A DNA stretch of 64,000 nt. Origin: Brevundimonas sp. (GTDB lineage Bacteria; Pseudomonadota; Alphaproteobacteria; Caulobacterales; Caulobacteraceae). The stretch spans positions 124,001 through 188,000 of the forward strand of contig NZ_JACESA010000004.1 of NCBI RefSeq assembly GCF_013912065.1. The letters are read 5' to 3'. Under the pieces are notes generated by a model that saw nothing but the letters and a program-made list of their open reading frames with translations, ran no database searches and was not told the DNA's origin. Below, piece by piece: positions 19,039 to 27,923 of the stretch (positions are counted from its first letter, which is position 1; the number at the start of each line of letters is the position of its first letter). Position numbers and translations under genes: made by a program.

Positions 19039-19263
19039 CTAGAAGCCCGTCACGAGCCTGATCGTGTCCGGGGCGATGCCGGGCTTGATGCTCAGCCCCT
19101 GATAGATCACTTCCAAATCGTCGCCGCCGGCCGCTGCCGGTTGCGGGGTCAGCCCGGTTTCCCGGCAGAACGCGTCCCACAGCTCGAAGCCCACGGTGGC
19201 GCCCTGGAGATCGTCACCGTGATAGGCGTGGATGGCGCGATCCACCTCATCCTTGACGCTCAT
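19039..19263 (-). CDS. Small hypothetical protein (74 aa)
   Basis: No family recognised. The protein is acidic and probably helical, starting MSVKDEVDRAIHAYHGDDLQG. An AGGAA ribosome binding site is 5 bases upstream, and the start overlaps the stop of the preceding gene by 4 bases (ATGA), which strongly supports translation. It belongs to a minus-strand group with the 112-residue ORF and the MNT-HEPN gene. Confidence 0.65.
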   Translation of the reverse strand: MSVKDEVDRAIHAYHGDDLQGATVGFELWDAFCRETGLTPQPAAAGGDDLEVIYQGLSIKPGIAPDTIRLVTGF

Positions 19264-19598
19264 GTCGTTTCCTCCGGGCTGAAATCGATCACCCCGCGAA
19301 CATCGCCGGCGAGGATGGGATCGCCCTTAACAACGCCGCGGGTCGGGGTGCAGATCATATAGAGGGGTGTCGGGTTGAACGTCTCGAAGATCGCGATGAC
19401 CGTTTCGCCCTCGGGCTCCTTTTCGCCGACGGTCGAGACATAGTCGCGACCATTGTGACGATAGGCGACGCGGTAGATCCGCCGTTCCGTGGGACGAAAC
19501 GCCACCTTGGCCATGAACGCTTTGACCGAAGCGTAGACCTCCTCACCGGTCTCTGGCGTGTCCGCGAACGGGACGAAGAATGTCGGCGCGTCAGACAT
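19260..19598 (-). CDS. Small hypothetical protein (112 aa)
   Basis: No family recognised. The sequence suggests an alpha/beta fold, with MSDAPTFFVPFADTPETGEEVY at the start and RRIYRVAYRHNGRDYVSTVGE in the middle; no catalytic motif is evident. It overlaps the MNT-HEPN gene upstream by 8 bases and the 74-residue ORF downstream by 4 bases, so the three are probably one operon. A GGAGG site is 10 bases before the ATG. Confidence 0.65.
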   Translation of the reverse strand: MSDAPTFFVPFADTPETGEEVYASVKAFMAKVAFRPTERRIYRVAYRHNGRDYVSTVGEKEPEGETVIAIFETFNPTPLYMICTPTRGVVKGDPILAGDVRGVIDFSPEETT

Positions 19599-20502
19599 CG
19601 TCGGCGGCCTCCGACCGGAGTTGAGCCAGGCGCTCCTGGCACGTCGTCGTCGTCAATCCGCGCAAAATCTCGACCCGCTCGGTGAGCCAGTCCAGCTCCT
19701 CGCGACTGATCTTGTAGTGCTTGGAGTAGCGTGCCTTGACGTAGGCCTCGCGGAGTAGCTCGAAGCAGCGGCGCTCGAACTTGGTCTCTCGCGGCCACGC
19801 TGCAGCCAGCCTGGCGTCGATGCCCTCGGCCTTCTTACGGAGGAAGGCGAGGTTGTGCGCCTTGCCGCTGTAAAGCGTGACCACCAGAAGAAGGCAATGA
19901 TACAGGTGCTCGGTCGCTTGATGCAGATTAAAAGCAGCCATCTTCGGCTTGTCTTGCATCACACAGAAGGCTGCGACCTCAGAGAAATCCTGCGAACTAG
20001 CCATCCACTCTGCGAAGAATTCCTCCGCTTCGGCCAACGCAGCCTTGGCCTTGATCGTCGCCGGCTTGTGCAGCTTGCTTGCAGGCGTGTCGTACAGGAT
20101 GACGCCATCACGCAGGATGTCGGCGAAGAAGTACCGCCCGCGATCGAGCTGTTCGTTCACGTCGTCCAGACTGTGAACGATGATGCTGACGGGCGTACGG
20201 ATCTCGCCCTCGCCTGGCATCGTCCGGTTGGTCGCGTCGAACCAGAACTCTCCGTCCGTCAGGTCCTCATGATCGACGATGACCAGCAGGTCGAAGTCCG
20301 AGAAATACCGGCCCACCGGATCATGGACCCAGTCGCCGCGGGCATACGATCCGTAGAGGATGATCTTGAGGATCCTGCCGTTCTTCAACCGCTCGGCGCG
20401 ACGCGTCGAGATCGCTTCCTCGAAGGAGTCGCGGATCACATCGACGACGTGACGCAGTTCGGACTGCTTGGGCAGCGGCAGATGATCGAGGTTCTTCTTC
20501 AC
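19591..20502 (-). CDS. Nucleotidyltransferase-HEPN fusion protein (MNT-HEPN type)
   Basis: The N-terminal half is a minimal nucleotidyltransferase: GSYARGD at residues 51-57 and SDFD at 68-71 supply the P-loop-like turn and two metal-binding aspartates. The expected third acidic residue is not obvious (PVSIIVHS instead). The C-terminal half is a HEPN domain (AAFNLHQATEHLYHCLLLV; AYVKARYSKHYKIS). Separate MNT and HEPN proteins act as antitoxin and RNase toxin; here both are one 303-residue chain. GTG 20502 is preceded by GGAG. It is linked to two small ORFs downstream. Confidence 0.82.
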   Translation of the reverse strand: MKKNLDHLPLPKQSELRHVVDVIRDSFEEAISTRRAERLKNGRILKIILYGSYARGDWVHDPVGRYFSDFDLLVIVDHEDLTDGEFWFDATNRTMPGEGEIRTPVSIIVHSLDDVNEQLDRGRYFFADILRDGVILYDTPASKLHKPATIKAKAALAEAEEFFAEWMASSQDFSEVAAFCVMQDKPKMAAFNLHQATEHLYHCLLLVVTLYSGKAHNLAFLRKKAEGIDARLAAAWPRETKFERRCFELLREAYVKARYSKHYKISREELDWLTERVEILRGLTTTTCQERLAQLRSEAADDV

Positions 20503-20542
20503 TCCGCGAGTCTCCGCGATCTGGTCGGATACAGCAAGTCAG

Positions 20543-21466
20543 TCATAGTCGCATCTCAAGCTTGTCGAGGTTGAGCAGCGGCGCATTGTCCTGCTCCAAA
20601 TGACGAATGTCGCCAATCAGGGTCCGGGACACATAGAGCGTCTTGATGCGAGCATCGCCGCGGAGCTGGACGGCCACAGTCTCGGTGATCGCCTGCTCGC
20701 CGATCCGACCCGGAATCAGATCGCGACGAACGGTGACTGTCCTGTCCCATTGGTCCAGGTCGTCGGCCCAGCGCTGACGGAGCTCGGAGATGATCGCGCT
20801 CTGCTCGGTCATATAGCTTCGGACAAGCTTGTGCAGATCGAGCCGTTCAGGCGTCGTCGGCTCCGCGTCCCGCATCGCGCTGAACTCAGCGACGATGCCC
20901 TTCCATTTCGGGAATCCGGCGAACTCGCGCAGGTCGAGCTCGGGGCGAAACGCCTGTACTCTCTGCCGGCCCTTTTGCTCGGGCAGGTCGATCCACCGGC
21001 TGCTATAGGTCTGGCTGTTGACCGCCAGACCCTGGTGCTGCGCGTGATTACGAAGCTTCTCCATCACCCGATAGGCGAAGCTCCCGTCGTAAAGCCTGCG
21101 CTTGAATTGCTGGTGTTCATCGAGAACGACCGGCCCGTAGATCGCGCTCACCGCGCTCTCCGCCACGTGCTGGAAGGTTCGTACGCTGCTAAGCAGATTG
21201 CTTATTGCGCGGCTCATCTCCCGACGGGTGGAATGCCATCGCACGCCCGAGAAGTCGCGGCGCGTCTCACGCGAGATCAGTATCCCGGCCACGGCTCTTT
21301 CGAAGTCCGCGTAGTTGCTCACCGCGACATCGAACGTCTCTTCGACCTGCATGACGAGCGCGAGCCGCCGTAGAGCCTCCTGGACCTCGATGAAGTCGGC
21401 TTCGGTGATGGGGACCACGTCGGGCTCATCGAACGTCTCGTGGACAATCTGAAACGTGTCGCTCAT
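20543..21466 (-). CDS. HEPN-like hypothetical protein with RNxxxH motif
   Basis: The 307-residue protein has RNHAQH at residues 139-144, within a helix (YRVMEKLRNHAQHQGL); this is the RN-x3-H catalytic signature of HEPN ribonucleases. Related proteins with a similar segment are known but uncharacterised. ATG 21466 has a GGAGAG site 7 bases upstream; the extension to 21550 was rejected. It precedes the MNT-HEPN gene by 40 bases on the same strand, so both are probably cotranscribed. RNase activity is an inference from the motif. Confidence 0.65.
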   Translation of the reverse strand: MSDTFQIVHETFDEPDVVPITEADFIEVQEALRRLALVMQVEETFDVAVSNYADFERAVAGILISRETRRDFSGVRWHSTRREMSRAISNLLSSVRTFQHVAESAVSAIYGPVVLDEHQQFKRRLYDGSFAYRVMEKLRNHAQHQGLAVNSQTYSSRWIDLPEQKGRQRVQAFRPELDLREFAGFPKWKGIVAEFSAMRDAEPTTPERLDLHKLVRSYMTEQSAIISELRQRWADDLDQWDRTVTVRRDLIPGRIGEQAITETVAVQLRGDARIKTLYVSRTLIGDIRHLEQDNAPLLNLDKLEMRL

Positions 21467-21608
21467 CGCGAACTCTCTCCTGACGGACTGGGCGTGATCG
21501 CGCGCGTCGCGCAGTCTCCCGTCCCGCGCGCCTGCGCCCTCAGCCGCCACGAGAACCGGCGAGATCGTGAAGCGACGGTCCGATCTTCAGACACTGTCAC
21601 CACCAGCC

Positions 21609-22154
21609 TCAGGCCGCCTGCCGCGTCGCCCATCCCAGGATGAGGACATCGAGACTGTCCAGGGCCGCCTCCGACACCTGAGCGGAATGCTCGCAGTCCT
21701 CGGCGTCACCGAACACGGCCCAGCCCGTCACCAGCGCCTGCACCGACCAGTGCATTCGGGTGGCCGTGACCTCGTCGAGTCCGAAGCGGCCCAGCACCGA
21801 GACGATCTCGGTGGCCGTGCCCTGGAACGCGTGCTTGACGGACCGGGCGCTCATCAGCAGCGCCCCCGCGTCACGGGTCGTCTCCTGCGCGCGCCATATG
21901 GCGCGCCCGAAGGCCCGCAACCAGGATTGCCAATCCTCGGAGGGCGGGATTGAGCCCAGACAGTCGCGCAACAGACGCTCGCCCATCGCTGCGCGCAGAT
22001 CATCCTTATCGGCGATGTGCCAGTAGAGCGACGGCGCCTTGACCCCCAGGCTTGCCGCTACCTTGCGAAGGCTGAGGTCCTCGAGTCCCACCTCCTCCAG
22101 CAGCCGCAAAGCCTCTGTAACGATGACGGGACGGGAGAGCTGCCTGTCGGCCAC
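21609..22154 (-). CDS. TetR family regulator
   Basis: The 181-residue protein has an N-terminal TetR helix-turn-helix (LRKVAASLGVKAPSLYWHIADKDDL, about residues 28-52) and a C-terminal ligand domain of the tetracycline-repressor class (GWAVFGDAEDCEHS). It is divergent from an NADPH-dependent oxidoreductase gene, and a palindromic operator lies between them. It probably represses itself and that gene until a small molecule is bound; the ligand is unknown. Confidence 0.88.
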   Translation of the reverse strand: MADRQLSRPVIVTEALRLLEEVGLEDLSLRKVAASLGVKAPSLYWHIADKDDLRAAMGERLLRDCLGSIPPSEDWQSWLRAFGRAIWRAQETTRDAGALLMSARSVKHAFQGTATEIVSVLGRFGLDEVTATRMHWSVQALVTGWAVFGDAEDCEHSAQVSEAALDSLDVLILGWATRQAA

Positions 22155-22184
22155 ATCGACTTCCTTCGATCACAAGAGCCATCG

Positions 22185-22217
22185 ACTATCGCCACTCTTA
22201 CACTGTAAGTCGATAGT
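22185..22217. promoter_or_regulatory. Inverted-repeat operator between tetR and oxidoreductase gene
   Basis: A perfect core CTTACAC-TGTAAG (22197-22209) is flanked by ACTATCG at 22185 and CGATAGT at 22211. It lies in the divergent promoter region, as expected for a TetR operator. Confidence 0.7.
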
Positions 22218-22275
22218 TAGCGAACGCCCCGACCCACGGCGGGAATGCGGAACACGCTCATGTAAGGATATCGCG

Positions 22276-23217
22276 ATGCCCCAAACGAAAATGGCGCTCC
22301 TCTCCGACTACGGAGACCTCGACACCCTCTCGATCGACACGGTCGATCTCCCGCCCCCTGGTCCCGGCCAGGTGCGCGTTCGCGTCGCCGGAGCGGCGGT
22401 CAATCCCGTGGACATCAAGACGCGCAAGGGCCTTCTGAGGGATTGGTTCAACCTCGCGTTTCCTGCCCAGCTCGGCAACGACCTCGCCGGCGTGGTGGAG
22501 GCGGTCGGCGAAGGAGTCGCCAAACTGCAGATCGGCGATCGGGTCGCCGGGCTTGTCGATCCGGCCCAGGGCGGCGCGTATGCGGAGCGGGCCAACGTCT
22601 ATGAAGCCGCCCTCGTGAAAGTACCAGACAATCTCGACCTGATCGACGCCGCAGCGGCGCCGACCGGGGCGCTGACCGGCACGCAGTTGATCGAGAGAGC
22701 GATCCGGCCGAAGGCGGGCGACCGGATCCTTGTCACGGGCGCTGGCGGCTCCACCGGCCGGGCTGCGGTGTTCGCGGCCCTGGACGCCGGCGCCACCGTG
22801 TTCGCGGGCGTCCGTGCGTCCGGCGTCACCGCCGTCGCTGACCTGCCGGTCGCCGGTGTCGTCGTTCTCGAAGACCAGTCCAGTCTGGAGACAATGGGGC
22901 TCCTCGACGCCATCGCCGACACCATCGGCGGGGAAACGACCGAAGGCCTGTTCCGATATGTGAAACCCGATGGGAAGGTCGTCTCGATCGGCGTCCCCGG
23001 CCCCAATCCTCCTGCGGGATCCACCCAGGCCTACAGCGCCTATGTCGTCGCGTATGACGGTGAGCGCCTTGAGCGGTTCTTCACCGATCTCGACCGCCTC
23101 GGTCGCGTCATGCCGGTGGCCCGACGCCTGCCGCTGGAGGATGTCCGGGAGGCCCATCGCCTGATGGAGGTCGGCGGCCTGAACGGCAAGATCGTCCTCG
23201 TCCCCGAGGCCCATTGA
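22276..23217 (+). CDS. NADP-dependent quinone-oxidoreductase-like MDR protein
   Basis: The 313-residue protein is a zinc-independent medium-chain dehydrogenase. It has the GroES-like N-terminal domain (VRVRVAGAAVNPVDIKTRKG) and a Rossmann motif DRILVTGAGGSTGRAA near residues 150-165. It probably reduces quinones or enones with NADPH. ATG 22276 is preceded by AAGGAT; the frame to 22039 overlaps the divergent regulator gene and was rejected. It is paired with the TetR regulator at 21609. Confidence 0.88.
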   Translation: MPQTKMALLSDYGDLDTLSIDTVDLPPPGPGQVRVRVAGAAVNPVDIKTRKGLLRDWFNLAFPAQLGNDLAGVVEAVGEGVAKLQIGDRVAGLVDPAQGGAYAERANVYEAALVKVPDNLDLIDAAAAPTGALTGTQLIERAIRPKAGDRILVTGAGGSTGRAAVFAALDAGATVFAGVRASGVTAVADLPVAGVVVLEDQSSLETMGLLDAIADTIGGETTEGLFRYVKPDGKVVSIGVPGPNPPAGSTQAYSAYVVAYDGERLERFFTDLDRLGRVMPVARRLPLEDVREAHRLMEVGGLNGKIVLVPEAH

Positions 23218-23314
23218 CCGCCCCCGGCCCGGCCGGCGGCCAGCCGTCGTCCGGACCGGGCAGCGTCGATGCGGTGCGGCCTCCCGCCGCGTGGAACGGC
23301 AGGCTGATCGTACG

Positions 23315-23344
23315 CATTAATTAGACTATTCAGTCTCGTTAATG
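23315..23344. promoter_or_regulatory. Nested inverted repeat upstream of the SDR gene
   Basis: Outer arms CATTAA/TTAATG and inner arms AGACT/AGTCT are arranged symmetrically around ATTC. The site is about 50 bases before the SDR start and is probably the operator for a TetR-type repressor, perhaps the one at 24364. Confidence 0.65.
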
Positions 23345-23394
23345 GTCGCTCCGTCCCCATGAGGCGTGCGGACGACGCATCGCAAAGGTCAGTC

Positions 23395-24330
23395 ATGAGT
23401 CATCTCGATTTCGAAGGCCGCGTCGCTCTCATCACCGGAGCGGGGTCGGGCATGGGGCGGGAGCACGCACTCCTTCTCGCCCAACGCGGCGCCAGGGTGG
23501 TCGTCAACGACATCGCCGGCGAAAAGGCCGAGACCGTCGCCCGGATGATCGTCGAGGCGGGAGGCGAAGCGGTCGCCGACACCCACGACATCATCACGGG
23601 GGCCGCCGCGCTCGTCGAAACGGCGATCGACGCCTTCGGCCGTCTGGATGTCGTCATCAACAACGCCGGCATCTCCCGGTTCGGACGCTTCTGGGAGACC
23701 GAACCGGAGGCCTGGTGGCATGTGTTCGACACCCATTTCCGGGGCGCGGTCGAAGTCTCGCGTCACGCCTTCCCGCATCTGATCGCCTCGGGGAGCGGAC
23801 GCCTCATCAACATCTCGTCCAGCGCCATGCTCGGCGCGCCGCAGTTCTCGGCCTATGGCGCGGCGAAGGCGGCCATCTGGGGGCTGGGCAACGCCCTCGC
23901 TATCGAGGGCCGGGACGTCGGCGTTCAGGTCACCACCGTCCAGCCATCGGCCTGGACGCCGATGACGGAGGACGCCTTCGACAATCCCGCCATCAAGAAG
24001 GTGCTGAGAGAAAAGCTCCCGCCGGCGGCCGTGTCGGCGTTTGTCGCCTGGCTCGCCCACCAGGACACGCGCGCCTATGGCGGCTGTTTCCAGACCAGCG
24101 GGGCGGCCGCGGGGCGCGGCGTGTTCGCCGCCTATCCGCGGGTCCTGTTGGCCGAGTCCACCCCTGAAGCCTGGGCTGAAGCCGCCGACGCGCTTGAGGC
24201 GGGCGGCGCACTGACGCCTTTGACCAGCACCAGCGAATCCTTCCGCGCCGAACTCGTCTTCCTCGACCCTTCGATGGAGGACGAAATCCCCCGCGACGCG
24301 GCCGATGTGACGAAGCGCGACCCGGGCTGA
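23395..24330 (+). CDS. Short-chain dehydrogenase/reductase
   Basis: The 311-residue protein is a classical SDR: cofactor motif TGAGSGMG near residues 14-21, NNAG at about 90, catalytic Ser in INISSSA and YGAAK (Tyr/Lys) near 158-162. The C-terminus is longer than a minimal SDR and resembles the long SDRs acting on hydroxysteroid-like or multi-domain substrates; the substrate is unknown. ATG 23395 has AAAGGT upstream. It converges with a TetR gene that probably controls it. Confidence 0.88.
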   Translation: MSHLDFEGRVALITGAGSGMGREHALLLAQRGARVVVNDIAGEKAETVARMIVEAGGEAVADTHDIITGAAALVETAIDAFGRLDVVINNAGISRFGRFWETEPEAWWHVFDTHFRGAVEVSRHAFPHLIASGSGRLINISSSAMLGAPQFSAYGAAKAAIWGLGNALAIEGRDVGVQVTTVQPSAWTPMTEDAFDNPAIKKVLREKLPPAAVSAFVAWLAHQDTRAYGGCFQTSGAAAGRGVFAAYPRVLLAESTPEAWAEAADALEAGGALTPLTSTSESFRAELVFLDPSMEDEIPRDAADVTKRDPG

Positions 24331-24363
24331 CAGCCGCCCCCTGACATCACGACCGGCTCGAGG

Positions 24364-24990
24364 TCAGACCCCGCACAGGCGGGTGAAGGCTTCGAACCGG
24401 TCGTCGAACCAATCCGTGGACTTGCGCCCGTCGAGGGCTGTCCGTGAGCCCAGGCTCTGCTGGAGACGATAGGGGGCGCCGTTGATCAGATCGAGAAGCA
24501 GATGGGCCAGCGCGCGGGGATCGCCGGATCGCAGCCGGCCCGCGTCCTGGGCGCGAACGATCAGGTTCTCGAAGGCCGACATGCTCAGATCGTGCCAGCG
24601 CTTCTGGCGGCCTTGGAGTTTGGGATTGGTCAGGGCCGCCGTGTTCAGATAGGCGGCGAAGTGGGCGTTCTCGGGCCGAACGGCGACCGTGAAATAATGG
24701 TGGGCGAACACCTTGAGCGTCTCGAGCGCCTCGCCTTCGGCGCGACCGGGCAGGATCGACGCCTGCATCCGGGCCAGTTCACGCTCCACCACGGCGTCGA
24801 GCAACGCCTCCTTGCTCGCAAATCGCCTGTAGAGGGTCTGTTTGGCGACGCCGATCTCCGCCGCGAGCCGGTCGATCGAGATGGTCGCGAAGCCGGCGGA
24901 TCTCAGCGTGTCCATGGCGCGGTCCAGCACCAGGGACTCAAGCGCCGCAGCTTCCTGAAGACTCGGGCGTCCTGCCCGTCTTTGCGCCAT
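24364..24990 (-). CDS. TetR family regulator
   Basis: The 208-residue regulator starts MAQRRAGRPS at ATG 24990, with GGGAG 7 bases upstream; GTG 25014 has poor spacing. The helix-turn-helix is IDRLAAEIGVAKQTLYRRFASKEALL. The C-terminal domain is of the AcrR/TetR-C type (HFAAYLNTAALTNPKLQ). It converges with the SDR gene, its likely target together with its own promoter. Confidence 0.87.
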   Translation of the reverse strand: MAQRRAGRPSLQEAAALESLVLDRAMDTLRSAGFATISIDRLAAEIGVAKQTLYRRFASKEALLDAVVERELARMQASILPGRAEGEALETLKVFAHHYFTVAVRPENAHFAAYLNTAALTNPKLQGRQKRWHDLSMSAFENLIVRAQDAGRLRSGDPRALAHLLLDLINGAPYRLQQSLGSRTALDGRKSTDWFDDRFEAFTRLCGV

Positions 24991-25037
24991 CTGAGGCTCC
25001 CGCGAGGTCTTCACCCCTTATCCTGTCGTGCCGCCGC

Positions 25038-25053
25038 CAGACCAAACGGTCTG
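25038..25053. promoter_or_regulatory. TetR-type operator CAGACC-N4-GGTCTG
   Basis: This perfect 6-base inverted repeat with a 4-base spacer lies 48 bases upstream of the tetR start at 24990. It resembles known TetR operators of the ACC-N4-GGT form, so autoregulation is likely. Confidence 0.6.
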
Positions 25054-25295
25054 CGAAGTCGCGCCCGAGCGTCCAAGCCTCAAGGTGTGAACCAATGATC
25101 GTTGCGCGACGCTCCGGCAACGGTCAAGGGAAGCGCATTACTGTCAGGGCGTTCCACCTAAAACGCTCGCCGTCCAACCAATCGAAGAGGCCGCGAGCCG
25201 TCGGGGCCTGCTACTCCGCGCTCTCGGCGATGCTTCGGCTTGCGAGCCAAAGCCTCAAGACGCCTCCTGCGAGACCGTCGAGGGTCGCCAGACAG

Positions 25296-25327
25296 AAAAA
25301 GGCCGCGCGCCCCCGAAGGGCGCGCGG
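25296..25327 (-). terminator. Rho-independent terminator after the ParB-like gene
   Basis: On the minus strand a 10-base perfect GC stem (25318-25327 with 25303-25312, loop 25313-25317) is followed within 2 bases by a run of five T (25296-25300). It starts 24 bases beyond the stop of the ParB-like gene. Confidence 0.82.
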
Positions 25328-25351
25328 CGAGTTTTCCGGTCCTGACGCGGT

Positions 25352-27409
25352 CTATTCGGCGGCGAACCGATAGGCGTCATCGTCGGAGGCGGGCGGCTCG
25401 GTCTCTTCGCCTTCCGGCTCCGGCGCGTCCGGATCGGCCGCCGGAGCGGTTCTCAGGACGGTCGGAAGCCAGCCCTTGCCCTCGACCAGCCGCTCGGCGG
25501 CCTCGGCCATGTCGCCCTTCTTGAACCCGGCGATCCGCCCGGCCTCTTCGGGCGTGGTCGCCTCGGTCACCGCTTCCAGCACCCGCGCCTTGGACACCCG
25601 CGAGAAATAGCTGGCGGCGGTCGCCGTCCACGTCCCGGTCATGTCCAGACCGGTGACGGTCGCCAGAACCTCGGCGTGGGCCAAGGCGTCCGGCTTGCGG
25701 TCGTGCGGATCGCGCACAGCGTAGAGACCGACGCCCGCGCAGCAGGCCATCAGGTCCAGAAGCTCGGACGGCGGCAGGGTCGTCAGAACGGCCCAGAGGT
25801 CCCGCGCCTCTTCCGGCAGACGGGCACCCCACGCCTCCAGCCGGTCGGCCACCCGCCGCCCGGCGGGGCTGTCGCCGACGCCGGGGGCCAGCCGGTCCAG
25901 ACCGGTGACGCTCAACCGCAATTGCAGGGGCGTCCACGTCCCCCATGCCGGATAGAAGACCTGCAGGGCGAGCGCGTGAACCACCACCGTCAGGGCGATG
26001 TTTTCGTCGGCCTGAACAGCGTCGCGCAGCCCCATCGTCCGATGGGCGGTGAGGTCGATCACCAACCGTTCCGAGAGGGGCGCCAGCCCTTCGTCGGCCT
26101 CCGCTTCGGGAGCGGGCGGGGCCTCCCCTTCCCGGTCGCCGTCCTCGGACCAGCTCTCGGGCGCTTCGGGATCGGGTCGCCGCTCTTGGACCACGTCCTC
26201 GGCCCGCACCAGACCGCGCTCGAACCGGGCCAATCCGTCATGGCCCAACAGGACCATGACCCCGGCGCGCGCCTTGACCTCGGCGGGATAGTCGAAGTCC
26301 GGGCCGAAGGCTTGCAGGGGCGCGTCGATCTCCTCGAGACGGGCGTCGGCCTCGGGCGTCAGCCCTTCCGGCCCGGCTTCGGAGACGATGCCGTCATACT
26401 CCTCCGACAGGTTGGCGATCTCGGCGGCGTCCGCGTCGCTGCGCCCGACCTGCGCCGGATAGACCCGGCCCAGGGCGCTGACCTCGGCATATTCAGACAC
26501 GGCCTGAGCCCATTTCCAGCCCTCGCGCCCGCGCGCCTCCTCGGCGAGCGCGGCCAGCTTGTCGCTGACCATCCGGTCCAGAAGGGCCGGGTCTTCCAGC
26601 CAGCCGCCGCCGTCCTCGGTGAACAGATCGCGCAGCACTGTCCCGCCTTCGGCCTCATACGCCTCGACGCCGATGAAGACGGCCCGGCGGTCGTCGGCCC
26701 GCACCTTGGCCTCGGTCATGGCCCGGCGAATGGCGTGAACGGGACGGTACTCGCCCAACTGCTCGAACACCTGCCGCTGCCGGTCCTGATCGGCGCTGAC
26801 GCAGAAGGCCATCAGCTGGTCCAAGGCCAGCGCCCCGTCCCGATACGCCGTCATCAGCTCCGGCGCCGCCGCGCCCAGCCGCAGACGCTGGCGCACCACG
26901 GTCGCCGTCACCCCGAACCGGGCGCCAATCTCCTCGGCGCCATAGCCCTTCTCGTCGGCGAGGCGCTTGAAGGCTTCGAACTGGTCGGCGGGATGCATGG
27001 CCTCGCGGGTGGTGTTCTCGTCGAGGCTGATTTCATGGGCGTCGTTCTCGGTATCGACGACCACCTTGACCGGATGGGTCCGCTTGATCTGCTTGCGCTT
27101 GGCCAAGAGCCGCAAGCCCTGACGGCGCCCTTCGCCGATGGTCACGAGATAGTTCCCGGTGGCGGTCCCGTCCTCGCCGCGCTCGATCTCGACCACGGGC
27201 GGCTGCAACACCCCCTTGACCTTGATGGAGGCGGCGAACGCCTCGATGGTCGCCGCGCTGTGCGGCACCTTCCGGGCGTTCCTTGGGGACGCCTTCAACC
27301 GGTTCAGCGGAACCACGATCTCCGCGCCGTGCACCGGCTCCTGAACCGCTCCGGTCGCGGCGGCGACAGCCGCCGCAGGGATACGGGCTTGGGTGGATTG
27401 AGCAGTCAT
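25352..27409 (-). CDS. Large ParB/Srx-fold protein, orphan ParB-like
   Basis: The 685-residue protein has an N-terminal ParB domain: IVVPLNRLKASPRNARK, the IGEGRRQGLRLLA motif near residues 92-104, and an HTH (YGAEEIGARFGVTATVVRQRL) near 150-170. A long acidic C-terminal extension follows, ending in a patch rich in E, P and D. ATG 27409 is preceded by GGAGG. No ParA gene is nearby, as is usual for this ICE-borne type; it may act in element stability, replication or gene control rather than canonical partition. It ends at a strong terminator. Confidence 0.87.
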   Translation of the reverse strand: MTAQSTQARIPAAAVAAATGAVQEPVHGAEIVVPLNRLKASPRNARKVPHSAATIEAFAASIKVKGVLQPPVVEIERGEDGTATGNYLVTIGEGRRQGLRLLAKRKQIKRTHPVKVVVDTENDAHEISLDENTTREAMHPADQFEAFKRLADEKGYGAEEIGARFGVTATVVRQRLRLGAAAPELMTAYRDGALALDQLMAFCVSADQDRQRQVFEQLGEYRPVHAIRRAMTEAKVRADDRRAVFIGVEAYEAEGGTVLRDLFTEDGGGWLEDPALLDRMVSDKLAALAEEARGREGWKWAQAVSEYAEVSALGRVYPAQVGRSDADAAEIANLSEEYDGIVSEAGPEGLTPEADARLEEIDAPLQAFGPDFDYPAEVKARAGVMVLLGHDGLARFERGLVRAEDVVQERRPDPEAPESWSEDGDREGEAPPAPEAEADEGLAPLSERLVIDLTAHRTMGLRDAVQADENIALTVVVHALALQVFYPAWGTWTPLQLRLSVTGLDRLAPGVGDSPAGRRVADRLEAWGARLPEEARDLWAVLTTLPPSELLDLMACCAGVGLYAVRDPHDRKPDALAHAEVLATVTGLDMTGTWTATAASYFSRVSKARVLEAVTEATTPEEAGRIAGFKKGDMAEAAERLVEGKGWLPTVLRTAPAADPDAPEPEGEETEPPASDDDAYRFAAE

Positions 27410-27661
27410 GTCTGCCTCCTTTGGGCAAGGGTTGCAGGCACGCGAAACGCGCGCCTGAAACCCTGCCCGTCGGCGAGACCGGGGTAGCAAGGGCCAGGGC
27501 GGATCGGCCGGAGGGGGATCGCCCGGCCTGCACAAGCCTCGCACCGATCGCAGTCATCGCTCCCGTCGCCGGCGCGGAAGGCCGGGGAGACCGGCCGATC
27601 CGGCGGCGCAGCCGCTTCACCCTGGCCCGCGCGAGGGCGGAGCCCTTCCATGTCCTTTTTC

Positions 27662-27923
27662 AAGTGTCTGGACGTGCGAAAACCCCTCCGCGCCGCAGGC
27701 GCGGAGATGAGCAGGATGAGAGGTTCGTCAGGTTGGGGGCGGAGCGGCGCTGGCGACGGTCGATCAGTCTTCCATTCGCGTGTTGGTTACCGCATGAACG
27801 CTTTTCGTCGCGGGCTGGCCTCTGACTTAGATCGGGCGTCGGCACATGACCTGCCCACTGGGCTCTCGAGGATGTCCCTGACCTTCCGCTCCGCCCCCGG
27901 CCTGACGGGCCAGGGCTCGGCGC
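27662..27923 (-). ncRNA. Candidate bridge/seek RNA region of the IS1111-like element
   Basis: IS110 family transposases use an element-encoded guide RNA. In the IS1111 group it is encoded in the non-coding end downstream of the transposase, which is this interval. No gene is supported here. The RNA's limits and guide loops were not resolved, so the call rests on position. Confidence 0.4.

Noticed and set aside
25676-27487. A 603-codon plus-strand open frame
   Set aside because: Antisense to the ParB-like gene, whose domains and ribosome site are clear.
27410-27649. A gene upstream of the ParB-like gene
   Set aside because: Open frames here show no ribosome site or conserved sequence; the interval probably holds the parB promoter.
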